DNA from: Eonycteris spelaea
Taxonomy: Eukaryota; Chordata; Mammalia; Chiroptera; Pteropodidae
Reading direction: 5' to 3'
Assembly: GCA_003508835.1 (NCBI GenBank)
Contig: PUFA01000007.1
Location: 18,933,001-18,997,000, forward strand
DNA length: 64,000 nucleotides
Shown: positions 10,990 through 21,879 of the stretch, piece by piece
Layout of the letters: each line of letters opens with the position of its first letter
How positions within the stretch are numbered: the first letter of the stretch is position 1
The notes under the pieces: model-generated
What the model was told of the DNA's origin: nothing
The model's input: only the letters and a program-made list of their open reading frames with translations
Databases searched by the model: none
Program-made: the position numbers and the translations under genes

Positions 10990-12105
10990 ATTGTGAGCTT
11001 AGTTTTCTATTACATAAAGGTGACTTTAGGGGCAGCAGCAAAAGTTTCTTTATTCCTATTATATCAGGTATTCCGCCCCTTTCATAGTCTTGAGGTTTGA
11101 GCTACGTGATGGTATCACAATGTAGCTTCCCAGTAAGCCAATCAATCAGCTAATGCTTGTGAATAAATAATCCTTTAAAATGGTACTCCTAGGAGGAACA
11201 AATTGGAGAGGCAGTCTTGATCAACATCATACAGACCATAGCACAGTTAAAAGGGAATTCAATTTATCCCAACCCCTGCCCTTAAGTTGCTTAATGCCTA
11301 GTAGGAGAGAAATTATGATCCAGATGACAGCAGACACCATAATGACTACCTTGGGAGACCACATAAGAGGAACTTGTGATCCAGTCTCAGGGAATTAGAA
11401 GAGACTTGCTCGAGGAGAGTGAAGAGATGGGTTTTAAGGTATGAATGAATGCTGCAGGCAGAAGAGGGAGAATGTTCAAAGAGAGTGAAGGTGATTGTTC
11501 AGGAAAATGCAAATTGTTCAAAATGATTTGAGTGCAAATTGCTAACACTGAGCAAGAGATGAGCCTGAAGAAATAAGCAAAAACCAAACACAACAGGCAA
11601 TTTTTTCTCCAAGTCTAATACGGGCTTCATTATGAAACTATGGAGACCTTACAAGACCATGTCTCATCAAATCTAATCAAATATGATACATCAATGCCTC
11701 TTTACCTCTTAAACTCAATCAAAATAAAAGACGACTAGGATATACATTCTCACCAAACAGTCAAGATCGGTGCATCGTGACAAAGTTACTCCTAGTTTCC
11801 CCAAGAAGAGGATTTCAGATGATAGTTACACATAAATGAGAAAAGATTTTCCCAAGATCATTCTGTGTTCAGTGAACTGCTCTTCCAAGCAAGCTGCCCA
11901 TTCACATCAGTCACTGTCTCCCAGGACTGATTGATGAATGGCTGCTATACTCTCAGATAGCTGTGCTTGGGTATTCTGGTGGAATGTGACTGTCGGATGA
12001 TTTGATTTTCAGGACAAGTTAAGGGTTTTCTTTTCCTTTTCTTTCTCAGATACTGTCAACTTGTAATAAGGCATTACACTTTTTAATTTATTTGCATTTC
12101 GTTCT
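10990..12105. other. non-coding sequence, no gene
   Basis: No credible open frame or RNA gene. An ATTTTTAATTTATTTG type AT-rich tract precedes the CA repeat at 12111. Confidence 0.4.
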
Positions 12106-12107
12106 AC

Positions 12108-12110
<3 letters not shown>

Positions 12111-12159
<49 letters not shown>
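12111..12159. repeat. (CA)n microsatellite
   Basis: About 24 uninterrupted AC units. Confidence 0.97.
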
Positions 12160-12161
<2 letters not shown>

Positions 12162-12341
12162 CATTTAGAACTAGGTACCTTCCTACACAAACAAACACAT
12201 ACACATACTAATATTAAGTGGCTGTATATATCAGAATGGCATGTTTAGAATATATAACAGTAATTCTTTATATTTGCATGGTGCTTTTTTTAAAAATATA
12301 ATTTATACACAGCTTCTCCCAAAAAGGATGAGACAGCTACA

Positions 12342-12530
12342 CCGCTTTATAATTTATAAAGCATTTCACCTTATGACAAGCCTGTTGGGTAGAAAGAACA
12401 AATTTTGATATTCTTGTCACAAAGGAAAGGAAACTGAGGCTCAAAAAGCTAAGGTGACTCACCCAGGCCCATATCTGAAACTCTGAAAGCCTTGAGCTGT
12501 GTTCTTTAAATTGCACTGGGCCATCTCCTC
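12342..12530 (-). mobile_element. MIR SINE fragment
   Basis: Inverted MIR: an 'AAGCATTTCACCTTATGACAAGCC' type segment, then GGAAACTGAGGCTCAAAAAG and a GTGACTCACCCAGG block. Confidence 0.6.
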
Positions 12531-12664
12531 TAATAATCTGTGCACCCACCAGCTTTCCTTAAAGACATCCTGAGAAATAAGTGAGTAAAATGTCATCACA
12601 AGTATGAGAACATACTAAATACTCTGCACTTACTCTCCGTATCCACACTCTCAGCCTCTCAAGT

Positions 12665-12885
12665 GTTAAGAACAACTGCTAATATGTACTGAGTCCTTAG
12701 GATATGAATAATGTCCACGCATTTTACTTGTATTAGCTCACAAGGGCCCTATGAGGTAGTGGCTAATATTAATTCCATTTTGTGGATGAGAAAAGTGAGG
12801 GAGAGAAAAATTAAATAACTTGTCCATGCCAGCATGACTAGTAGGTTTTAGAGGCAGATTTCACACCCAGGCAGTCTTAAACAAG
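12665..12885 (-). mobile_element. near full-length MIR SINE
   Basis: Inverted MIR in nearly complete order: ATATGTACTGAGTCCTTAGG, then CATTTTACTTGTATTAGCTC, a CCCTATGAGGTAG block, then 'TTGTGGATGAGAAAAGTGAGGGA' type sequence, TTAAATAACTTGTCCATG and ACCCAGGCAGTC. It is one of the better preserved MIR copies here. Confidence 0.8.
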
Positions 12886-12889
12886 GGCT

Positions 12890-13775
12890 CACTTATTTAA
12901 TGACAAAGCTTTTCTTGTTCTTTAATCTAGAAATTTCTTCAGAATAGATGAATCACACGAAACAGCTTATGTGCCCCCGCAAAAAGGAGCTTTTCTCATA
13001 TACATGTATGAGTGCTGTGTAGTGTATTCCTCATGCATCAAGGGGCCAATGGCTCTTTTAGATGACCCATGCAATCTTCTCAGGATACCTATAAAACTTT
13101 CCAAATCCACAGCAAATAGAATCTCCATTAGAGTTCTCATCATTGTGAATGGAAGTTTCTGTCCCCATCATGACCAATCAGACTGGAGTCACTACCTAGA
13201 GAGGATAATTTGACTTGTCATGTAAATTATTTTTGCAGAATGGAACAATATCAAAGGATTTTTAACTCAAGAGCAAAGGACATCCATACAATCATGTCCA
13301 GATTTATTTCCAGAGATGTATCAGTGAATCATCATGCCCTTTTGCTTTAGTATATCTGTACTACAATTGTCACCACCAAGGCCACCTACCACTGTACCCC
13401 CCAAATCCTTACCTTCTCACTTCCATCCCCACCAGGCACATGTGCTATTGTCTACGACCCTGACTCAACACTGCACCTTACAGTATTTCTGATTCTTTAA
13501 AACCTGAACCTCTGATGATTGCTACTCAACTTTCCCCAAGAGTCCTTAACTAGGTGAGCAACTGAGAGTCATTAAAGAAAAATGAAAGAAGAGTGAGAGG
13601 TTAAAACAGAAATAAAAGGGACAAGGTTCTTAGACAATAATCGACAGTAAAATAAATGTCCAGGAAGTAAAAAGGGACATTTTTATATTGATATTCTTCT
13701 CAGATATCATAATTGCTACTAAATAAACCAAAACAAACCATGACTAAAATGAAGAATAATGGAAGAATATTTTTT
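12890..13775. other. non-coding sequence, no gene
   Basis: No repeat I can name. The 80-codon frame at 12971-13213 has no recognisable domain. Confidence 0.4.
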
Positions 13776-13780
13776 TAATT

Positions 13781-14270
13781 GACCCAACTGTAACAGAGAC
13801 CATCGGTTGCCTACAGAATACCCATTCTCCCTTCTTCCTGAGTCCAAATTTTGTTGGGTCATAATATGTCTAGATAAAAAAAAATCATAATAATAATAGA
13901 AAAGTTTTCCAGATTCCCTTTGGAATTAGCAGTGATCATGTTATATAATTTTGGCCAAGAAGATATAAGCAGAAATTGCTGGGGAGATTTGGTATAGGAG
14001 GGAATCCTTTAAAAAATGGCCAGCTGCCTTGGTGAGTGCTCTTTCCCATGCCCCTATACTTTCTTCTTGCACAGAACTCAGGTATGAAACCAAGGGTGAA
14101 TCACCTAACTTGAAACTGAGGAGACAGATAAGAGGCTGTCATTCTGACATAGAGTAGCTATCATACCAGTCACAAGTACCAAAGCTATCTTACTTTGGAA
14201 AAACAAAAGCCCTAATTTTTCCAACTATTATTTTTAGAACTTTTGTTGCTCACAGCTGACTGCAATTTAT
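13781..14270 (+). mobile_element. old LTR-like repeat fragment, family uncertain
   Basis: A stretch with TTTGGCCAAGAAGATATAAG, AGAAATTGCTGGGGAGATTT, an AAAAAATGGCCAGCTGCC block and a pyrimidine-rich 3' part matches the style of an old mammalian LTR or MER-type repeat. The 3' end is degraded. The name is not certain. Confidence 0.4.
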
Positions 14271-14279
14271 AAGTGATGC

Positions 14280-14985
14280 ACCATGCCATGCTAACCTGTG
14301 CAACTGTCAAGATGAATATACAAATTTATTCCAGCAGGAGAGCAAAACCCCATCAGGGTTTTTCCTGAGATGGATGCTATCATTAGTTGAGTTATGCCAG
14401 AGTACTTATAGGTATCCTTGCTTTTCTTTTTTATACTTTATAAAATCAATTTTTTCATTGAATAAACAAGTAGATAACTCACTCACATGCTACTAATCAA
14501 CTGAATAAAGTGTACCTATATATTGAATCCTAGGGATTGGAAGTTAACTATTTCTGCATGAAGTTCAATATTTTTTGCTTTGTCCTTGCTTTTATTTTCT
14601 ATCTTGATTTCTATCTTAATTAACCATATCTCATTTACAGCCTATTCCCTCATCCCCACATATACTATACATGCCTGAATGTCAATCAAAATACTCTAAT
14701 CTTGTAGCAAGGATATAGGATAGCTACTGCTTCAAATTATTACTGTTAGGATCAATCTTATATGATTTAAAAAAATAAAAAATTTTCGACTTTCATTGAG
14801 AATGTCCTTGTTCAACTGACAGAGGAGTAATCAAAGTATAAATTGACATTTAGGAATGTCAGTGTTATACAACAACCCAGGCCATATACTTAATGTAGTT
14901 GTCATTTAATACCCAGGGAAGAAGACAAGAATGATTAAGAAAAAAGAGGGTTTTGTACATAGTTTCTTTAGCAGTAGAATATGCA
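14280..14985. other. non-coding sequence, no gene
   Basis: AT-rich and unique-looking, with no feature supported. Confidence 0.4.
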
Positions 14986-14987
14986 TA

Positions 14988-14990
<3 letters not shown>

Positions 14991-15028
<38 letters not shown>
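14991..15028. repeat. (GT)n microsatellite
   Basis: Nineteen uninterrupted GT units, preceded by an ATGCATATGC lead-in. Confidence 0.97.
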
Positions 15029-15030
<2 letters not shown>

Positions 15031-15467
15031 CCTAAACAAGACCATCACCTGCAACTATTTACCTGTTCACCTAAAGGTGCCAAAAGAAAAAGTAGCATCT
15101 GCTTCTCACTAACACTTCTTGACTTTAATAGGGAAGATCACTAATGTGCCCACCTTGAGCAAGCGTGTCCCAAAATGGCCACGATGCCCTAATTTAGTGG
15201 TCTCCATGACAACTATGTGAGGAGGATCAAATGAAGTATCTAGAACACTGTTGGTTCTGGGGGATGTGATAATTAATGTCTGGAACAAGAAATGTCACTT
15301 AGAATTCAACACATTTGCAGCGACCCAGGAAATTTGTTGAGCCTTATCCATTATGTTCTTTGATCACATCTGAGAAAAGCACAAGAGAATGTGCCCTCAG
15401 TAAGGGCTGAGTAGCTTTCTGAGCTTTCCTTCCTGTCTGTGAAATGTTGGAAGACCAAATGTGTTAT

Positions 15468-16168
15468 GAGTTGTATGATGTTTCTCCCAAAATTCATATG
15501 TTGAAGTCCTATACCCCAGATCTCAGGATGTGAGCTTATTTAGAATTACACTGTTGAAGATGTAACTTATTGAGATGAGGTTATCATCATTAATTTTATG
15601 TGTCAACTTGACTGGATCACGGGATACCCAGATATTTATTTAAACATCATTTCTGGAGGTGTCTTTGAAGATGCTTCTGGATGCTATTAACATTTGAATC
15701 AGTATTTGAGTAAAAGACATCTCCAATGTTTCTTGTTCTCGGAGCTTTGAACTACATTATTAGCTTTCTTGGGTTTCCAACTTGCAGGCAACATATCATC
15801 TCAGTCTCCATTATTACATGAGCCAAAACCTTATAATAAATCTATCTATATCTATATCTCCTATTATTCTGTTTCTTGAGAGAATCCTGAATAATCCAGA
15901 GGGCAGAGGTCATACTGGAGTACGATGGAGTCCTAATCTAATGTGAGTGGTGTCTTATAAAAGTGGAAATCTGAAGACAGATACACATAGAGGGAAAATG
16001 ATGTGAAGAGAGTCAAGAAGACAGCTATCAACAAACCAAGGAGAAAAGCCTGGAGTAGGTCCTTCCTTCATAGCCCTCAAAAGGAATCAACATTCCCAAA
16101 ACCTTGATCTTGGACTACTACACTCCAGAAATGTTAGACAATAAATTTCTGTAGTTTAAGAACTCATA
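15468..16168 (+). mobile_element. MaLR-type LTR, split by a younger insertion
   Basis: Left part 15468-15592 has CTCCCAAAATTCATATGTTG and a TTGAAGATGTAACTTATTGA block. The right part, 15896-16168, has GAGGTCATACTGGAGTACG, a GTCTTATAAAAGTGG TATA region, CTTGATCTTGGACTAC and an AGACAATAAATTTCTG terminus. Both halves read in the order expected for a MaLR-like LTR on the plus strand, so one LTR was interrupted by 15593-15895. Confidence 0.65.
15593..15895 (+). mobile_element. ERVL-like LTR nested in the MaLR LTR
   Basis: Begins AATTTTATGTGTCAACTTGA and ends with TTATTCTGTTTCTTGAGAGA and an ATCCTGAATAATCC motif, the usual ends of a common mammalian ERVL-class LTR whose exact name I cannot give. 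It is flanked by AGGTTAT on the left and AGGTCAT on the right, consistent with a short decayed target duplication. Confidence 0.6.
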
Positions 16169-16299
16169 GCAGTAGAATATATTAATAAAAAAAGAAAATA
16201 CAAGATATTTTATATTAAATACTTAGAAACTACTGATAATATTTTAAACAATACTGAAAACTTAATAAGTACTAGGCATTGTAGTCAGTGCTTTAGGTA

Positions 16300-16366
16300 T
16301 ATCATTCATCCATTCATTCATTCATCCATTTATTTATTTGTTTGTTTGTATATTTATTTATTTTTG
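16300..16366. repeat. ATTC/TTTA tetranucleotide-rich tract
   Basis: Runs of CATT, then TTTA, then GTTT units give an imperfect compound microsatellite. Confidence 0.8.
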
Positions 16367-16780
16367 CCAATGATGTACATAATATTTTAGACCCTGTACT
16401 CATTTAAAAAAGTATGTGAAGCTCAAATAGAAGCTCACACACCTAGTAAGTAATGAGGCCAAGATTCTAACCAACCCAGGCTGTCTGATCCCTCAGTGAA
16501 ATTAATTATTTCCTCTATCACCTCTTAGCAAGCAAAAGGAAATTAGAAAATAAAGTAAATGGTAATTGTTTTAAAAAACTGATTTAAATAATAAACATAA
16601 ATTAAAATTTTAGTCATTTGCAACACATGTTTTGGCAGAGTTACAGGCAGTCAGAGGGATGTAAAAGTGTGTTACTTTTAGCCTTGCTTGATAGAACAAG
16701 ATATAAATCAACACTAAAGTTTGTTAGCAAAATGTAAATTTACATATGTATACTAAATATTTAAGAGTAGTCACTGATGG

Positions 16781-17135
16781 GTGGCTCTATAGAGTAGTGG
16801 TTAGCACGTCTGCTTTACACAGAAGGTCTGGGTTTGCGACCCAGGTGGAGCCATGGACCATACCCCGGGTGAACCTCAAGCATGCAAGCGTGTGTGGGAG
16901 GAGATGCTCAGCCTTCAGAGATCCAGTTCTTAAGGGGAAATGGCAACATCCATAGGTCAGGGGTGGAAGTGTGGGGTGGGGAGAGGGGGAATTGAAAGGG
17001 GGAAAATAAAGTCATCACTGGTAAGGTGAAAGTAAGATGTATAACTTTGAAGCCAGTAGTGGGCGGGGGTGGAGGGTGGGGAACGGGGATTGAGCAAACT
17101 GTATCAATTCAGCAAAACACAGGAAAAAAAGTAAA
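16781..17135 (+). mobile_element. SINE-like retroposon with a tRNA-Val(UAC)-like head
   Basis: The first 71 nt (16783-16853) fold as a tRNA-like unit. The acceptor GGCTCTA pairs with TGGAGCC (7 bp including one G-T pair, with one bulged G before the 3' strand). Next come a D-arm/A-box TAGAGTAGTGG, an anticodon loop TTTACAC (UAC anticodon) and a T-arm CTGGG-TTTGCGA-CCCAG. Tail sequence unrelated to tRNA follows for about 280 nt, then an A-rich end at 17121-17142. This head-body-tail order is that of a tRNA-derived SINE. Fruit bats carry tRNA-derived SINEs (MEG families); this may be one, but I cannot confirm the family. No clear target duplication was found. Confidence 0.65.
16783..16853 (+). 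pseudogene. tRNA-Val(UAC)-like pseudogene, head of the SINE
   Basis: Resembles tRNA-Val(UAC) in the D arm (TAGTGGTTAGCAC), the 5' anticodon stem and loop (TCTGCTTTACAC) and the acceptor stem. The 3' strand of the anticodon stem has lost two bases (AGA instead of GCAGA), so the stem cannot form fully. The B-box region (GGTTTGCGACC) departs from the consensus. A functional tRNA is therefore unlikely; the unit served as an RNA polymerase III promoter for the retroposon. Confidence 0.7.
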
Positions 17136-17149
17136 AATATAAACTATCT

Positions 17150-17700
17150 GTGGTAGATGGTGTTTTCTAAAGGTGTCACACTATTGTATATATCATCCCA
17201 CGTGTTCGTCTTACAATGGGTTTTAACATATCTCCATTGAGGGTAAAGTCTATGTTCCCTTCCCTTGAACCTGGACAAACTTTATAAATATCTTAATTAA
17301 TAAAATTTAGTATGTGATATATCATGACTTTTGAGGCTAGATCATAAAAGACAAAATAGATTCCATCTGGCTTTCTCTCTCAATATGTTTCCCCTTCAAA
17401 CCTAGTTACCACATTGGGAGGACCAAGCCACACTGAGACCATAAGAGGAAACCTGTCAAAAATCCCCACTAGAGTCCTAGCCAACACAAGCATCAGCTAC
17501 CAGGCACATATGAGTGAATGCGCTTTCAAAGCTCTCAATTGAGAACAAAAATATCATAGAACAACCAAAAGCCATCTCTGCTTTGCCCTAGCTGAATTCC
17601 TTATCCACAGAAACTATAACAGATAATAAAACAATTATTTTTTTCTAAACCACTAAGTAAGGAAGTAATTAGAGGTATAGCAACAGATAATCCATAAAGT
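17150..17700 (+). mobile_element. MLT1-type MaLR LTR
   Basis: The order matches an MLT1 LTR: TGGTAGATGGTGTTTTCTAA, a TATGTTCCCTTCCCTTGAAC block, CCTGGACAAACTTTATAAAT, GAGGCTAGATCATAAAAGAC, an ATCTGGCTTTCTCTCTC run and a terminal CTAAACCACTAAGTAAGG segment. It starts directly behind the A-rich end of the tRNA-headed SINE, so the SINE probably landed at its 5' edge. Confidence 0.75.
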
Positions 17701-18110
17701 AGAGGAATAAAAATACAAAATTAGATGGCAAAAACAAGTCCAAACATATCAGAAATCATAATGAACATCTGAAAAGTTAAACATCTATTACATGAATAAG
17801 AAAAATTAAATATTGAGAATAAATGGATTTTAAAAACATTAGGCAAATCACTCCCTTAAAGTAAATCCTGTAAAAATACTAATATTAATCAACATAAAAT
17901 TAAAGCAAAAAAGTGTTAAAGGTGACAAAAAGTCATATTTCATATTGATAAAAAAAATGTGCAGGTTGTAAAAAGCATAAGTGTTTATTCTCTTAGCAAC
18001 ATAGTTTTGATATTGATATTTATAGCAGAATTTTATATAAAAATCATAGCAGAAATCTGAACATCTACAAACTCTATTCATAATAATGGTTATATCAGTG
18101 ACAAAAATGA
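17660..18110 (+). mobile_element. old L1 fragment (ORF2 endonuclease region)
   Basis: A-rich sequence whose codon pattern resembles the endonuclease part of an old L1M-type ORF2. No open frame survives. Assignment is by resemblance and AT style only. Confidence 0.4.
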
Positions 18111-18620
18111 GGGGACTAGGTTTGATAACACCAAGTAAATCCAGAGCTGCACTGAGGGAGAACCTGGGAGATGGGCAGAAGCTCCCTTTGGGTCTTCACT
18201 GAATCCTGATCAGAACATGCAGGAGAGGAAACTACTCAGGCCTAAAAGGAAAGGAAGGAACCAACCCTAGAAGACACACAGAGCCAGAAATATTTCTGCT
18301 CCTACAAGCCAGAAGAAAAACTTTGTAATTAACCAGGCATGGGGTAGAGTATTCAAAAGGGCATTGGTTCATAATGAAACTAAATTAGGTCTGGAGTAAA
18401 GACTTGTCTGGTTCTGCCTAACAAAATTTGACAGAAAGACTTGAAGGTGCCAAACTATTTTAAGGTCAATTAAATACACCTCAGAACAAAACTCAAGAAT
18501 ATTTATAGGGAAGCAAAAATATCTCATTTTTGACAAGGAAAATTCATAATGCTTATCATCCAATCAAAAAAAAAAGCAGGTATACAAAGCAGAAAGATAC
18601 CATTCATAATGAGACAGTAA

Positions 18621-18660
18621 AGCAGCATCTTTCAATTATTGAATGAAAAAAAAAAAACTG
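18621..18660. repeat. A-rich tract in L1-B
   Basis: A run of 12 A residues near 18648, within the ORF1 3' region. A second A-run of 14 lies at 18769-18782. Confidence 0.6.
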
Positions 18661-19569
18661 TCAGCCATTTCCAACAACAAAAAACAAGCTTTTATAAATG
18701 AAGAAAAATAAAGACATCTTTAGATATATAAAAGCAGAAAGAGTTCATCACTAGCAGACCTGTACTACAAAAAAAAAAAAAATTTAAGTCCTAAAGGCAG
18801 AAGGAAAACGATATCAAATAGAAATCTGCATCAATACAATGGGATAAAAACTACGGAAATAGTGAAAATGTTGATAAATATGAAAGACTTTTTTCTCTTA
18901 TTTTTAAAGCCTCTTTAAAAATAACTCATTAGAGCAAAATAATAACAATGTAGGAAGGGATTTATAACACATGTAGAAGTAAAATGCACGACCAAAATGG
19001 CATGAATAGTGGGAGGAGGAAAATGGAGGTACAGTATTATAAAGTTCTTATACTATACATGAAGTGGTATATTATTCAAAAGTACAGTGTAAGAAGTTAA
19101 AGATATGTCCCCTAAAGCGACACCTAAACAAACTAACAAAAGGGTAAAATGGGACCATTAAAATGATTCAATTAATCCAAAAGAAGGCAAAAAGGGGAAA
19201 AAAAGAAAACAGGTAGAAAAAAATAGAAGCAAATAGTAGAAAGGTTGACTTCAGCTCAACCATGATCATATTGAATGTAAATGTCCTAAAAGTCCCAATT
19301 AAAAGACAGAAATTGTAGAATTGTCTTTAAAAAAATAAGAACAAATTATATACTCCTTACAAGAAACAAACATACTAGAAGTAAAAGGATGAAAACAGAT
19401 ATACCATGTTAATATTAACAAGAAGCAAGCTGGAGGGGCTATGTTTCTTTCAGACAAAGCATATTTTGGAACACAGAATCTAGTCAGGCATAGTATCGTT
19501 TCATAATGTTAAAGGGGTCAATTCAGCAAGAACGCACAACAGCCTTGAATGTTTATGCCCCAACTACAA

Positions 19570-19785
19570 TAGGCCTTGGAACAACATGGGGATTAGGGGC
19601 TTTGAACCTCCCATGCAATTGAAAATCTGAGTATAACCACGGTCAACCTTCAACAAATGTGAATTCCCAATTGCAGGACTGACCCTTGAACAATATGGAT
19701 TTGAACTACGCAGGTCAATTGAAGAAGTCCACACAAAAGTGGACCTTTGCAATCCAAACCATGTAGTCCAAGGATCATCTGAGGA
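19570..19785. mobile_element. DNA-transposon terminal sequences, probably Tigger-like
   Basis: The L1 frame is interrupted here. Two related end-like blocks are present: one starts CCTTGGAACAACATGGGGAT and continues with GTATAACC, the other starts ACTGACCCTTGAACAATATG and continues with TTTGAACTACGCAGG. A 'CCTTGAACAACACGG' type start is typical of one mammalian TcMar-Tigger-like repeat. The family name is uncertain. Both ends point the same way, so it is a rearranged or composite copy. Confidence 0.5.
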
Positions 19786-20653
19786 GAAATAAATAAATCG
19801 TAATTATGGTGGTAGATTTTAACACCTTTCTCTCAGCAACAGATAGAACAAGTGGGTAGCAAATAGGTAACAACATAAAAGACTTGAATGACACTACCGA
19901 GGGACTTGAGCTAATTGATATTTATAAAACATTCTATTCAAAAACTGAATATGTAAAATTTTTAGTGCACAAAAAACATTTCCATGATCACATTCTGAAT
20001 CATAAAATAACTATAAGTAAATGTAAAATGATTTAAATTATACAAAGTATGTTTTTGGACTATGATGCAATTAAAGTAAGAGTCAAAACCAAAAATATTT
20101 TTAGAAAACTCTCAATTTTATTTAAAAAAGAAAGATTTATAAGTAATCTGAGTCAAAGAAGAAATCAAAAGGGAAATGAGAAAATGGTGCAAAGTGAATT
20201 AAAATGAAAACAGCATATCAAGTTAATAAGAAGAATCTAAACCAATCCTTATAATAAAATGTATAGCACTACACATTATTTTAGAAAAAGGGAAAGGTTT
20301 CAAAACAATGATTTCCACTTCCACTTCTAGAAACTAGAAAAAGAATAGCAAATTATACATAGAGTAAGCATAAGAATGAAAGTAATACAAAGAACTGAAA
20401 AAGTCAATGAAACCAAAAGTTGATTATTTAAGAAGATTAACAAAATTGACAAATCTCTAGCCAGAAGGATAGAGAAAAAAGGAAGACACAAATTATGCCA
20501 AAGTCTGGAATGACAAAAGAGACTCCTAGAGATATTTAAAGAATAACAAGGGAATATTTTAACAATTTTAGGCCAATAAATTGAATAACAGAAATGAAAT
20601 AGACAAATTATTTGAAAGACCAAAAGTGTCAAAATTCCTTCATGATAAAACAC

Positions 20654-21031
20654 TGATTTGGACAGAAACGTGTGTCTCCTCAAAATTCATATATTGAAAC
20701 CCTTCCCCACAATAAGATGGTATTAGGAAGTGAGGCCTTTGGGAGGCGATTAGGATTAGATAAAATCATGAAGGTGGAGCCTTCGTGAATGGGATTAGTG
20801 CCCTTATAAAAGTCAGAAGACAGCTGTTTCTGCTCCCTGCCTTCTGCCATGTGAGGGTCCAATGAGAAGTTGGCAGTCTGCAACCCAGAAGAGGGCTCTC
20901 TCCAGTGCTTGACCATGCTGTACCCTAATCTTGGACTTCCAAACTTCAGAACAGTAAGATATAAATTTCTGTTGTTTATAAACCAGCTAGCCTATGGTAC
21001 TGTATTATAGCTGCCCGAACAAATTAAGACA
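20654..21031 (+). mobile_element. solo MaLR-type LTR inserted in L1-B
   Basis: A 378-bp LTR beginning TGATTTGGACAG and ending in TTAAGACA. It contains CTCAAAATTCATATATTGAA, a GGGATTAGTGCCCTTATAAA block with a TATA box near 20804, CCATGTGAGGGTCC, AATCTTGGACTTCC and TATAAATTTCTGTTGTTTAT. The flanks AACAC (20649-20653) and AATAC (21032-21036) form a 5-bp target duplication with one mismatch, the length expected for ERVL-MaLR. The L1 sequence resumes directly after it. Confidence 0.8.
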
Positions 21032-21349
21032 AATACATAACCTGAACAACCTTATACCTCTTAAACTAAATTTATAATTAAGAACCTTTCCACAAAGAAA
21101 ACTCCAGACACATATAGATGTCTTCACTGGGAACCTGATACAACATTTAAGAAAAATTTCTCACAAACTCTTCCAAAAAATAGAAGATGAGGAATGGTTG
21201 CCAATTTACCTATTGAGGCCATCATCACTCTCATATCAAAACTGAACAAAGAAAACTAAACCCCTACCAAATCCCCCAGGAACATAGATGCAAAATTCTC
21301 TAACTAAATTTTAACTGATCAAATACAAATTCAACAATATATAAAAAGG

Positions 21350-21351
<2 letters not shown>

Positions 21352-21398
<47 letters not shown>
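21352..21398. repeat. (AT)n microsatellite in L1-B
   Basis: About 23 AT units between L1 ORF2 segments. Confidence 0.97.
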
Positions 21399-21401
<3 letters not shown>

Positions 21402-21558
21402 TGTAAGTTTGATTTAACACTTGAAAATCTACCAATGTGATTCATTGTACTATGGCTTAAAATTTTTTAAATACAATAATCTCAATAAATGCAAAAAAAA
21501 ACATTTAAAAATCCAGCATTCACTCCTAATAAAAAATCTTAGCAAACTCGGAATATAA

Positions 21559-21786
21559 ATGAACCGCCTCTGCTTTTCCACTAAAATCGGGAAGAAGGCA
21601 AGCATGTTAATCTTACCATTTCTATATAATATTGTATTGAAGGTCCTAGCCAGTACATTAAGTCAAGCCAAGGAAATAAAATGTATTCAGATTGGGGAGG
21701 AAGAAATAAAAATATTGTTATTTGCTGATGACATGCTCATTTATGTAGAAAATGCTATGAAATCCATAGCAGAGCTAATAGAATAA
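21559..21786 (+). pseudogene. L1-B ORF2 reverse transcriptase fragment
   Basis: An open stretch of 75 codons covers the end of the fingers/palm region of the L1 reverse transcriptase. The F-L-Y-N-I-V-L-K-V-L-A box is followed by the catalytic F-A-D-D motif at 21721-21732 and an M-L-I-Y-V-E-N continuation, in the spacing known for L1 ORF2p. The rest of the enzyme is missing or broken by stops. It is a relic without function. Confidence 0.85.
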
Positions 21787-21879
21787 ATAAGTGAGAAAAC
21801 AGTTGGAGGAGACAAGGAAGATATAAAAAATATTTAGAGATCCATTCATGTATTCCACTATATACCCACCCCTACACTT

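Larger units (their letters stand above)
18600..21835 (+). mobile_element. old LINE-1 (L1-B): ORF1 end through ORF2 reverse transcriptase, with insertions
   Basis: The ORF1-ORF2 junction is at about 18700-19250 (AAAGAGTTCATCACTAGCAG and then ATATTGAATGTAAATGTCCT). The ORF2 endonuclease segment is at 19250-20640, and the reverse transcriptase with a preserved FADD motif is at 21721-21732. It is interrupted by a DNA-transposon piece at about 19570-19785, a MaLR LTR at 20654-21031 and an AT microsatellite at 21352-21398. Removing these gives a continuous L1 order. The copy ends at about 21835 without a 3' UTR. Confidence 0.75.

Noticed and set aside
16783..16853. Functional tRNA-Val(UAC) gene
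   Set aside because: The anticodon stem lacks two bases, the B-box deviates, and no T-run terminator follows. The unit continues into a SINE body.
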